The notes under the pieces: model-generated
Database searches by the model: none
Told to the model about the DNA's origin: nothing
Seen by the model: the letters and a program-made list of their open reading frames with translations, nothing else
Origin: JBCCSZ01 sp039199225
Lineage (GTDB): Bacteria; Bacteroidota; Bacteroidia; Chitinophagales; Saprospiraceae
Assembly: GCA_039199225.1 (NCBI GenBank)
Contig: JBCCSZ010000024.1
Coordinates: 1-38,034 of the forward strand
DNA: 38,034 nucleotides
Direction of reading: 5' to 3'
Shown here: positions 9,259 to 17,600 of the stretch, one piece after another
Position numbering within the stretch: the stretch's first letter is position 1
Layout: the number at the start of each line of letters is the position of its first letter
Program-made: the position numbers and the translations under genes

Positions 9259-9927
9259 ATGGACACAATTAAACAATTGGACTTTACAGATGAAGAGATT
9301 AAGGATTGGATGGATAAAGTTGATTCCCTTGCTGCAAGTAAGGATAAGACAGACAATAAAAACGCCAATCCCGAGTTTGCTTGTATCGTCTTAGCCAAAA
9401 TTTATAAAGAGAGCACCCACACCAGTGGTGGTTCCACCATTTACATTTATGCAACAAATATGGATGGAACCATTTCGCACTACGACATCTACCTCAATGC
9501 GATGCTCCGCTATATTGACAATCCAAATAACCAACTGAAGGTTTTGGTAGACAGCGTTCCCAAACTTAGTAAAGGAAGAAATGCCTTTAAGGTTGTAAAA
9601 GACCTACTAAAAGTTGACAAATATAAGGATCGCGTACAGTTGAAAATTGTTCGCAGCTCTCAAAGGGAGGAGGTGAAAAAACTAGCGGCAGAATACCTTA
9701 GAGAATCTCATCAATATGTACACTTTGCCGTCAGTTCTGAAAACGCTTTTCGCTTGGAAGTCAATCCAATAAGCCATGAAGCTACTTACTCCTTCCACAA
9801 TCCCGAAAAATGCAAAACCCTGATTGACTTATTTACGAAATTGTATAAAGGAGAGATCAGTCAAAATATTTCGGATTTAGGCATAACAGAAGTAAAGCTG
9901 AGACACCCTCAGGAAGCCATTGAATGA
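9259..9927 (+). CDS. Uncharacterised soluble alpha/beta protein, possible inactive PLD-like domain (222 aa)
   Basis: No family is recognised with certainty. The protein has no signal peptide or membrane segment. It opens with an acidic helical region (LDFTDEEIKDWMDKVDSLAA), then alternating strands and helices: STIYIYATNM, a helix and strand ending in QLKVLVDS, and VQLKIVRSS. It closes with YVHFAVSSENAFRLEVNP, then FHNPEKCKTLIDLFTKLY. This closing pattern, a strand pair followed by F-x-N-x-E and an amphipathic helix, resembles C-termini of PLD-fold proteins that have lost the HKD catalytic residues; no H-x-K motif is present. The stop TGA (9925-9927) overlaps the ATG of the next gene by 4 bases, so the two are translationally coupled. 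I infer a cytosolic sensor or partner for the membrane protein, possibly in stress or phage defence. The PLD resemblance is a weak call made by eye. Confidence 0.8.
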   Translation: MDTIKQLDFTDEEIKDWMDKVDSLAASKDKTDNKNANPEFACIVLAKIYKESTHTSGGSTIYIYATNMDGTISHYDIYLNAMLRYIDNPNNQLKVLVDSVPKLSKGRNAFKVVKDLLKVDKYKDRVQLKIVRSSQREEVKKLAAEYLRESHQYVHFAVSSENAFRLEVNPISHEATYSFHNPEKCKTLIDLFTKLYKGEISQNISDLGITEVKLRHPQEAIE

Positions 9928-10691
9928 TGTTGTCATTATCTATTGATCCTATGATACTATTGTTGGTAGACGCCTTCAAGATTTCTGGTTTTTCTTCCCT
10001 ATTTGAATCGGTCATGGGCATCAGTTTTGCCCTTTTTGCACTGATTATCAAGAGAAGTGCTGTAGTCAGAATATTGGAACTCCCCGTCAGGCAAACCATC
10101 GATAGCTTGAGAAAAAGCATCAAGCGATTGGAAAAGCAAATCGAGCGGAGTGGCGAAGACCCCAAGCAAGCACTCTTTCGAATCGATCTTACCAAGAAAA
10201 TTACCAACAGCTCAATAGAAATTACAAAGGTGGAAGGTACACTGGACAAATTGCACGTACGGATGCGTTACAACTTCCTGTGCTTGGGCATTTATTGTTT
10301 CGTCATGCTGCTGTGCTGTGCGCTAGAGGAATACATTCCCACCGAAAAAAGGTACCTCCAAAATTTTATATTCAACTACACAGTCTTCACAATTCTGTTT
10401 TTCTACTTCAAGGAGTTTGTCGCTGGTTTTCAGGAAGAGGACAAGAAATTGAGAAATGAATTTTTCAAATACCTGGGCGCTTTAGGTATTAGTATTCTAT
10501 TTACCTTTTGTACACCGGAATATTCCTATACCCCAGCGTGGTTGATTTATGGCATGTTCATCACTGCTTTGCTACTGCCTAGTGCGCTACACTATTACAT
10601 CTACAACCGCGAGCTGAAAAAATTAAATGCGCAGCTGAAAAAAAGTTGGCCCGTCACCGAAGCGGAACCCTCTGAAAGTGAATCGGATTGA
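9924..10691 (+). CDS. Multi-pass membrane protein with cytoplasmic coiled-coil region (255 aa)
   Basis: A hypothetical inner-membrane protein translated from an ATG overlapping the upstream stop (ATGA). A first hydrophobic stretch around residues 20-42 (SVMGISFALFALII) is followed by a charged helical segment, roughly 45-112, with coiled-coil character (LRKSIKRLEKQIER). Then come four more hydrophobic segments: near 115-133 (FLCLGIYCFVMLLCC), 146-162 (NYTVFTILFFYF), 182-198 (LGALGISILFTFC) and 206-228 (LIYGMFITALLLPSALHYY). It ends in a basic then acidic tail (EAEPSESESD). A small soluble partner encoded directly upstream, coupled to a membrane protein with a coiled coil, is an arrangement seen in several sensor/membrane-effector defence operons. 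That role is inference. The last 38 bases overlap the 3' end of the opposing gene at 10654. Confidence 0.8.
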   Translation: MMLSLSIDPMILLLVDAFKISGFSSLFESVMGISFALFALIIKRSAVVRILELPVRQTIDSLRKSIKRLEKQIERSGEDPKQALFRIDLTKKITNSSIEITKVEGTLDKLHVRMRYNFLCLGIYCFVMLLCCALEEYIPTEKRYLQNFIFNYTVFTILFFYFKEFVAGFQEEDKKLRNEFFKYLGALGISILFTFCTPEYSYTPAWLIYGMFITALLLPSALHYYIYNRELKKLNAQLKKSWPVTEAEPSESESD

Positions 10692-11586
10692 TGAAGCTGA
10701 TGTCCTCCTGATCGTATGAGGAATTCTCCAGATTGACGAATCGGTTTTCCGGTTGGCATATAATGGAATGATCGTGGTCGATGCTTATCGATTCTTTTGC
10801 GATAGTTTGTAAGCATTGCATGCAATTCTTGAAATGCAGCTCCTTGAATCGCAGCTTTGACAATATTGGAATAATCTCCGTTTTTACCACTCCAATCAAA
10901 GAATCCTTTTCGTCCACAAAAGAAGGTCTGGACATTACCAGCACTCTATCATCTGTACGGCAAAGATAATCGACCGAAATACCATACTTACTAGCATAGT
11001 GGTATTGAATCAATTGCCCGAATTTATTCCGCATGACCGGAAACATCTTTTGCTGAAAGTCTTCTAGTACTTCCTTGAAAGACAATTGCTTATTGATCGA
11101 ATTGGTATCTGAAAATTGATACTGGCAATAGGTGCGCTGCCAACTATCGATCAGTTCGAGCATATGGTTAATCTCCGATATTTTGGTCAACTTGAAATCC
11201 AGTGAATCAAATGTGTTGATGCGCTCAGATTCGTACAGCAAATTTTTGAAGTAAAATTCGTTGAAATGCTCTTTCTCCTCTTTCATCAACTGCTGCAGCT
11301 TCAATACCTCTTTTGCTTGCCGAGATTTTGGGTATCTGAGCAAGATTTCATTACAGTTGGCATTTGCCTGTTCGTAAAATCGATAAGTCATGGCATCCTT
11401 GGCCCTATCCAATAAATGGTCGGCTTCTGACTTCACATATTCACCATACATCATTTTGTTTTTTTCGCACAAATAGCCTATTAAAGCCTTTACGCAAAAA
11501 ATGAGTAGGAAAAGTCCAAAAATCCATAAATATCGATTTCTTAAAATACTTAATCTTCCCTTGTCGTCCCCTTTTTGTTGGCTCAT
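10654..11586 (-). CDS. Membrane-anchored protein with TPR-like helical region, unknown function (310 aa)
   Basis: I chose the ATG at 11586, which gives MSQQKGDDKGRLSILRNRYL followed by one transmembrane helix near residues 20-40 (WIFGLFLLIFCVKALIGYL). The frame can be extended to a TTG at 11652, but the added residues look non-native. After the anchor comes a helical region (about 50-95) with TPR-like spacing: RFYEQANANCNEILLRYP, then SRQAKEVLKLQQLMKEE. The remaining 200 residues match nothing I know. They include the segment KLRFKELHFKNCMQCLQTIA and a motif SIDHDHSIICQPENRF. The anchor suggests a bitopic membrane protein. The gene converges with, and overlaps by 38 bases, the membrane protein gene ending at 10691. 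The neighbourhood could suggest a related function, but no domain evidence supports this. Confidence 0.75.
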   Translation of the reverse strand: MSQQKGDDKGRLSILRNRYLWIFGLFLLIFCVKALIGYLCEKNKMMYGEYVKSEADHLLDRAKDAMTYRFYEQANANCNEILLRYPKSRQAKEVLKLQQLMKEEKEHFNEFYFKNLLYESERINTFDSLDFKLTKISEINHMLELIDSWQRTYCQYQFSDTNSINKQLSFKEVLEDFQQKMFPVMRNKFGQLIQYHYASKYGISVDYLCRTDDRVLVMSRPSFVDEKDSLIGVVKTEIIPILSKLRFKELHFKNCMQCLQTIAKESISIDHDHSIICQPENRFVNLENSSYDQEDISFINPIHFQRVPLR

Positions 11587-11697
11587 TTCGGTAGTCGTTG
11601 TGTTCTTATATTCGCAATATCTCGTACGAAAGGTGATCGACAGGCCGAGCAAATAAATAGCAGCCCAGAGCCCGTTTTACGCCTTCCGAGTGTGTAG

Positions 11698-11732
11698 CAG
11701 CGCTTCTTTCGATCTGACGATCAAAGCCGCTG
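11698..11732. repeat. Potential hairpin
   Basis: CAGCG (11698-11702) pairs with CGCTG (11728-11732). Inside, CTTT-c-GATC (11706-11714) pairs with GATC-AAAG (11719-11726) around a TGAC loop, giving 13 pairs with a small internal loop and a one-base bulge. Read on the minus strand it lies about 110 nt upstream of the ATG at 11586. The plus strand continues with TGTTTTCT, but no plus-strand gene ends nearby, so a terminator role is unclear. Confidence 0.45.
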
Positions 11733-11746
11733 TGTTTTCTCAATAA

Positions 11747-11768
11747 ATATTAGTAATTACGCTAATAT
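11747..11768. repeat. Operator-like dyad
   Basis: ATATTAG (11747-11753) and CTAATAT (11762-11768) are perfect inverted half-sites separated by 8 nt. The 15-nt centre-to-centre spacing and position in a divergent intergenic region fit a dimeric regulator binding site. No regulator gene is present in the window. Confidence 0.4.
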
Positions 11769-12015
11769 AGCCAAAAAAAGTAGAATGTAGAAGATTCAAC
11801 TTCATTTTGTTATATATTGGTATTTTTTGCTGCAAAAGGGTAATTATCTTTCTCCTTTCGCCGGGCGCTTTCATTTAAAAATATTTTAAGTATTTTGAGC
11901 TTTTAAGTGCCTAGGCAAATCAAATAATGACTTATTTTGAACGACTTTCATCTCAAACTGAAGATCACCTAATTTTGTCTAGGTACTGAACCATTTTTCA
12001 CTGAACCAGCATCAA

Positions 12016-12459
12016 ATGAGTGAATTTGACAGAGAAGCGCTTTTTGTCTCCAAAATCATCCAAACCCAAAAGGTGTGGGGACTGAAATCCAATGCCGGAT
12101 TTGCCACCTTGGCCTCCAACGAGTTCGAAAACGAGGAGGGCCAACCCATTCCCATCGTTTGCTTTTGGTCGGATAAAAAATCGGCCGTTACCATTAAGAA
12201 AAAGCACTGGAAGAATTTTGTGCCGGTGGAGATCAGCATCTCAGAATTTCTTGAGAAATGGTGTGTCGGCGTTTACAATGACGAATTATTGATCGGTACC
12301 AATATCGATTTAAAACTGGCGAGATTAGAATCCGAACCCCTGCCTTTGGCCATCAAAATTTTGGAAGGCTTAAAAAATACAGATGTGAGGCTGCACTTAA
12401 ATTCTTTTGAAGATGCCAGCGAATTGGAGCATAAAATAAGGGAAATAAATGCCGAATAA
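12016..12459 (+). CDS. DUF2750 domain-containing protein (147 aa)
   Basis: A small cytoplasmic protein whose whole length matches the DUF2750 pattern. It has an N-terminal FVSKIIQTQKVWGLKSNAGF, then PIVCFWSDKKSAVTIKKKHW, the segment ISISEFLEKWCVGVYND, and ELLIGTNIDLKLARLESEPL. The family is widespread in bacteria and has no established biochemical function; the layout (conserved W, FWSD, FL-x-x-W and L-I-G-T-N motifs) is what I recognise. Length is normal for the family. It is a lone plus-strand gene. It faces the tail-module gene that ends at 12551, leaving 91 nt between the two stops with only a weak CGACCT/AGGTCG inverted repeat (12472-12477/12519-12524) and no convincing terminator. The ATG at 12016 is the only sensible start. 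Confidence 0.9.
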   Translation: MSEFDREALFVSKIIQTQKVWGLKSNAGFATLASNEFENEEGQPIPIVCFWSDKKSAVTIKKKHWKNFVPVEISISEFLEKWCVGVYNDELLIGTNIDLKLARLESEPLPLAIKILEGLKNTDVRLHLNSFEDASELEHKIREINAE

Positions 12460-12550
12460 AGACATAAAGAGCGACCTAGCTCATTCCAAAGCTTTGTTAA
12501 AAGCATTCAGAATAAACCAGGTCGATCAAAAAAACTGAGAAAATCTTTGT

Positions 12551-14296
12551 TTAGTCTAGCTGCTCAATGACCGAATTATTAACCCGCCAGTATAGATTTT
12601 TATCCACCGCATTGACGTTGCCGTCGAGGTTGAAGTCTGCCGTAAAAATCAGGTAGTCGAACGGCTGCCCATTTTGCGGACGCCAATAGGCATTCTTATC
12701 CACTGCATTGACCTGTCCGTCCTGATTGGCATTCCCAGAATAGAGCGCCAAAACACCCGATAGATCAACTTGCGAGCGGTTGCCAAAGGTCGCAAAAGCC
12801 GTATTGGTAAAATCGACAAGTGTTCCGATGTCACTGCCTAGGGGTAGGGGATTGGCAGAACGAATGCCAAGATGGTTCCGGTGCCGGACCGCGAGGTAGT
12901 AATCATCTGCAACAAGATTGGAAAAACCAACAGCCGAGAGACCATCTACGTCGACAATGTCACCATCTGCTTGTAAAAGTGCAGAACGGGTCGCCAAAAC
13001 AGAATCTGCTTTTTGCTTGTCGCGCAGCTCCAAAAAGACCCAATCGACAATGGCGTCGTTACCAGTGGCTGTGAGGATAGAAGCGTCGATGGCTTCGCCG
13101 CCGCCTTCCCCGACGTGGGTAAAGCCCAAGGCTGTGTAAGGCTCCGATAGGGGAATCAGGCCCATGTCCCGTAGGTTGTCGCGCAGCAAGCCACTGCCAC
13201 CATCGTAAGGACCCTGCAACAAGACCTTGGCAGCCACTTGAATTTTATCCCCAATGAGCACATAGGCATCCGCCCCATTTTTATCCTCTTCGCGATTGCC
13301 GACATTGTCCGTCGAAATAATATAAAAGGCATAGGTCGAGCCCGGCGCCCCCGAGTAGGTGTAGCACGTGGTATCAATCTGTTCCTCAAAAGCCAAAAAA
13401 GGCCCATCGTCTTTGGACACATACAAATCGTAATGCGCAATACCCGTTCCCCCCACATCGTCTACACCGCTCCATTTCAGTCGGTATTCCCGACCACTCT
13501 TAAAAACCGTATCGATCTGACTGACCGGCCCAAAAGCATCCACCAGGTTTTCCCAAGTATTGGTGATGATGGGTGCATTTTCATCAAAGACAATGGAGGC
13601 CGTCCCCTTCACCGAATCGCCCGTCATCAGGCCAGCCCTCGGCACGATGCTGTATTTGACATAACCCTCGCCCCGTTTGGGCAAGGTATCGTTGTAAAGC
13701 GTCGTTGTATCATTGACCGGCAGAAAGCCCGTCAGGGCGTCCTCCGGAGGCAGGCCCGTCAGCGGATCAATGGATTCAAAAATCCAAAATACCTCGTTGG
13801 TCACCACATCAATCCCCGCCGTCACATCCACAAAAACATTCAACGAATCCCGTACATCCAGCCGCTCCTGGTAAAAAGTTGTATTCTCCGGCACCTCAAA
13901 ATTAAAGGCCCCAAACCCAAAGGCCCCGATTCGCACCGAAAAGACATTCAAATTGACATGGACCGGCAGACGCACTTCCACAATCTGTGCCGGCGCCGTC
14001 GCAAATGCCGGATCGTTCTCATAAAAGATGGTATAGCCCAAACGATCGTTGATGCTCACCCACTGCGCCGTATCGTAGCCCAAAGGACCAGAGATTTCAT
14101 TGGGGTCTACGGCATGGACGCGGGGGATGGTGATGGGGTCACCGGGGGGAGTGGGTTTTTCACCACCAAATAGGACAACAAGCGCACAACCAAAACCTCC
14201 TCGATCGTCGCCACCACCACAGGGTTGGGCATAGGATGTAATCACGACGCAAAGAGAAAAAATATTGATCAGTATAAGACAATTAATCTTTTTCAT
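12551..14296 (-). CDS. Secreted protein with DPNEI-type module, Fn3-like domain and dockerin-like repeats (581 aa)
   Basis: The signal peptide is residues 1-23 (MKKINCLILINIFSLCVVIT), followed by a short Cys/Gly-rich stretch (QPCGGGDDRGGFGC). A large module runs from about 63 to 255, beginning VDPNEISGPLGYDTAQWVS and containing YENDPAFATAPAQIVEVRLP and ASIVFDENAPIITNTW; in other Bacteroidota this sits near the C-terminus of giant surface proteins. An Fn3-like domain follows (about 260-350, YRLKWSGVDDVGGTGIAHYD), then a segment beginning VAAKVLLQGPYDGGSGLL. The end (521-581) has two dockerin-like calcium-loop repeats, NQDGQVNAVDKNAYWR and NLDGNVNAVDKNLYWR. No T9SS sorting domain is seen. The ATG lies 3 nt after the immunity gene's stop. 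The protein looks like the missing tail of the giant protein at 18954, supplied with its own signal peptide. Confidence 0.85.
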   Translation of the reverse strand: MKKINCLILINIFSLCVVITSYAQPCGGGDDRGGFGCALVVLFGGEKPTPPGDPITIPRVHAVDPNEISGPLGYDTAQWVSINDRLGYTIFYENDPAFATAPAQIVEVRLPVHVNLNVFSVRIGAFGFGAFNFEVPENTTFYQERLDVRDSLNVFVDVTAGIDVVTNEVFWIFESIDPLTGLPPEDALTGFLPVNDTTTLYNDTLPKRGEGYVKYSIVPRAGLMTGDSVKGTASIVFDENAPIITNTWENLVDAFGPVSQIDTVFKSGREYRLKWSGVDDVGGTGIAHYDLYVSKDDGPFLAFEEQIDTTCYTYSGAPGSTYAFYIISTDNVGNREEDKNGADAYVLIGDKIQVAAKVLLQGPYDGGSGLLRDNLRDMGLIPLSEPYTALGFTHVGEGGGEAIDASILTATGNDAIVDWVFLELRDKQKADSVLATRSALLQADGDIVDVDGLSAVGFSNLVADDYYLAVRHRNHLGIRSANPLPLGSDIGTLVDFTNTAFATFGNRSQVDLSGVLALYSGNANQDGQVNAVDKNAYWRPQNGQPFDYLIFTADFNLDGNVNAVDKNLYWRVNNSVIEQLD

Positions 14297-14299
14297 TTT

Positions 14300-14665
14300 T
14301 CACCTATTATAGTGCTTAAGATAATGTTCTAAATAGCCATCAAAGATTTCCAATTCTCTACCTTTTAGAAAAGAGCGAAATCTATTTGAATTATCAACAC
14401 TTGCATAAACCTTATGGAATATTTGTATCACAATTAAATCTTCAGTTTTACCTTGACCTTTATTTAAAGCTATCTTAATGAAATCTGCCACCGTAGCGAT
14501 AAACTCATCTCGACTCAAGTTTTCAATTATAAAATCACCTAAGTCACTAAAAATCAAGTAGAGTCCATCATCATCATCGAATAGAGATTCGAAATCAGGA
14601 AAATAATTTTTGACATCTTCCCTCAAATAATTGTCGTAGTAAGTATCAGTTTCCTTTGAGTGCAT
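14300..14665 (-). CDS. Immunity protein of the RHS toxin, DUF7674-like (121 aa)
   Basis: A small acidic cytoplasmic protein with no signal peptide. Its ATG (14665) lies inside the 3' end of the RHS gene, overlapping it by 20 nt, the standard tight arrangement of a toxin and its immunity gene. The sequence PDFESLFDDDDGLYLIFSDL, then FIIENLSRDEFIATVADFI, and the end FRSFLKGRELEIFDGYLEHY resemble the DUF7674 type of immunity-like proteins, a call made by eye. The predicted role is to bind and neutralise the C-terminal tip of the RHS protein, protecting the producer and its kin. It is A/T-rich like the toxin tip and unlike the RHS repeats, so the pair was probably acquired or exchanged together. 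The next gene starts 3 nt after its stop. Confidence 0.8.
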   Translation of the reverse strand: MHSKETDTYYDNYLREDVKNYFPDFESLFDDDDGLYLIFSDLGDFIIENLSRDEFIATVADFIKIALNKGQGKTEDLIVIQIFHKVYASVDNSNRFRSFLKGRELEIFDGYLEHYLKHYNR

Positions 14666-17600
14666 TGTTAATATCGTTTATAATATCATTAGCTATTTGC
14701 CGATCCTGTTTTGATAGATCACCTCTATTTATAAGCTTTTCAAGTCCTCTTTTGTAATCTTGAATTTTTTGTCCGTGAGATTTATTCCCTACTAAATCAC
14801 CTGTAGCTCTTTCATACCTAAATGCGTCCATAGAACTTCCATTTCCAATCTTTGCATTCGGCCTAAATAGGTCATTTACAATATTTTTCAATTTAGGGTT
14901 TTGAACCCTACTCTTATATACATTACCAACATCACCTAACCCTTTGTTAAATAAAGCTTTTGCCCCCTTTAGTTTTTTCGCAACTCCTTTTAAAGCTTTA
15001 CCAATATTGGTTAGTAGCCTTCCTCCAATTCTTCCCCCAATTTTTACTGCAGGAATTGGAACAATATCCAAAAGTGCCTCGAATGTTCCTTGAGCATAGT
15101 TACCTTGCCTAAAACTATCCAGGGGATTAGAACCAAAGAGAACGTTTAGTCCGCAACTTACAGCAGCTCCTGCCAAAGCTCCGGGTAAGCCAAAAACAAT
15201 AGCTCCTCCCAAAGCCCCCAAACCAGCCCCAACAGCACAATCTTCCCACCAAGGTTTTTCACAAGGACTGCCATTCAACCCCAGTGGATCGACCCAATTC
15301 GCCGGATTACTAAACACATACTCATACAGCGATGGACCATCAATATACCCCAATGGGTCTCTTTGTAAAAAGCGACCAAGCTGTGACGAATAGTAGCGCG
15401 CTTTGTAAAAATGTAAGCCCGACTCTGCATCGTAGCGCTGCCCGGTAAATAAATATGGATTGCCCAACAAAGAGGCTCCTATCTGTATGCCAGCCCCATC
15501 AAAAATAGTAATATTACCGTAGGCATCGTACTCATATTGCTCGGCCAGCATGCCATCGGCATCGGCCAGGTGGGTGACAGACCCCAGGGCATTGTAGTAA
15601 TAATAGTAGCTGGCACCGTTTCGACGCATATTCACCACTTCATCATCCCCCATCCCATAGACATAGGTCGCTTCGAGAACGCCATTGTTCCCACGCTCTT
15701 CAACAACCTTTGTCTCCGCATAGTAAAAATGAGTGGAATCACTTCCTGCTACTTTCAGTATCCGGCGCCCCAAGGCATCGTAAAAGTATTGGGCTGTGGT
15801 TCCTGCATCTATCTCCGAAAGCCGATTTTCAAAATCATAGGTATAGGCGCGCCCTCCATCAGCTGTCAAATTGCCGTTGTTGTCATAGCTCAATGAAGCA
15901 GTAGTGCCACCCGACAGCATGGTATACTGGTTGAGGTTGTTGGGTGTGTAGGTCGTACTGGTTCCGTTAACAGTGAGCGAGGAACGATTGTGTACACCGT
16001 CGTAGCTGTATAAAATATCATTGGTAGGAGAGGGGATGTTTCCGCTTGATAAAATACCCTCTTTGAAACGGGTCAGCCGATTGTATGGATCGTAGACGTA
16101 CTGGTTAGAGCGACTGGGCGTTCCAATATTTCGCTCGTATAGCTTATTGTCATTGTCGTCGTACCCATACTCGAACCCCGCTTGGTTGTCGAGCAGGTGC
16201 TGAATCCTGGTGACATTGGAGTTGACATCATAGGCATAATCAGAGCTGGTACTGTTGCCAAATATTTTTCGCAGTAGTCGATTACCAGGGTCGTACTCAA
16301 AATTGGCCAGTGCAACACCCGGAAGATCACTATCATCGATTCGATTCAGCCTTCCTCTTTGATCGTAGGTTTCCAATACCTGTTTGCCACCCGGATAATT
16401 AATCTGACGTGTAAGTGCCGCTGTGTTGTAGGCATAGGAAGTAGTTCGCCCATTGAGGTTTTCGCTGACCAGACGATCTGCTCCATCATAGGTCAGGTTG
16501 ACTTGTGCATGGCGATTGATCGCAGAGAGAATGCGACCTTTAACATCATAGGTAAAGGTTTCTACTACGCCACCCGGATAGTTGCGAGCTGTGAGGCGAT
16601 CTGCCTCATCGTAGTTGTAGTTGATGGTATAACCGTTGGGCTCTGTCCTGGCAATGAGATTTCCCACTGGGTCAAAAGCGAATATCCTGGTATCGCCATT
16701 GGCATAAATTTCATTGATGCGACGGTTGAGAGCATCGTAGGTGTAGCTGGTAGCATTGTTATTGGCGTCGATGAGTCCTGTTAGGTTACCTACCGGATCG
16801 TAGCTGTAGGAGGTTGTATGACTGAGTGGGTTGGTACTGGCCGTACGGCGGTTGAGGCGGTCGTAGGTAAAGGAGGAAAGATTGTTTTTCCGATCTCTTA
16901 CCTGGACGAGATTGAAGTTTTTATCGTAGCCGTATTCAATGGCTTTACCCTTCGGATCCTCCATCCTGACAATCCGATTGAGCTCATCGTAAAAGAATTT
17001 GGTAATGTTGTTATTGCCATCTGTCGTCGTAAGCCGGTTGGAATTGTTGTCGTAGGTGTAAGTCGAAACACTCCCCAGATTGTCACTGATGGTTTGCATG
17101 CGGTTGAGCGGATCGTAGCTCATACTCACCTGATTGCCTCCTGGTAAGAGAACCGTCGATAGGTTGCCAACACCATCGTATGTATAGCTTGTTACATCTC
17201 CAACAGGATTGGTTTTGAAGATCAGTCGATTGAGCGCGTCGTATTCAAAGGTGGTTCGATCGCCATTTTCTGCAATAAGGGCCGTGACATTTCCCTTTTC
17301 ATCATAATTGTAGGTGAATACATTTCCAAGTGGGTCTGTGGTCGATTCTAAGCGATTCACCGCGTCGTAGACCATCAAGGTCGTGTGGTCGTTCTCGTCT
17401 CGGTAACTCAACTGATTTCCAACGGCATCATAAGTGTAAGCAACAAAATCATTCAAGGCATTGGTGTGCTTGGTCTGGCGATTGTTCAAATCGTATTCGA
17501 AGGTTGTCAACTGGCCATTTTGATCCGTGACAGAGGTATTGTTGCCTACGCCATCATAGGTGAATTGTACCGTTCCATTTTCCGGATCGGAAATGGTCAG

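Larger units (their letters stand above)
11587..12015. other. Divergent intergenic region between 11586 (minus) and 12016 (plus)
   Basis: This stretch of 429 nt must hold the promoters of two divergent genes. It contains a strong potential hairpin (11698-11732) and a dyad (11747-11768), listed separately. From about 11770 to 12015 it is A/T-rich with no recognised gene. I could not place a promoter with confidence for the DUF2750 gene. Confidence 0.6.

Noticed and set aside
9095..9394. Plus-strand frame of 99 codons overlapping the gene at 9259
   Set aside because: It runs through the hairpin region and then out of frame into the 222-residue gene, which has better amino acid composition and a coupled downstream partner.
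12460..12550. Bidirectional terminator between the DUF2750 gene and the tail-module gene
   Set aside because: The CGACCT/AGGTCG arms are only 6 bp with a 41-nt loop and no T-run at the right place.
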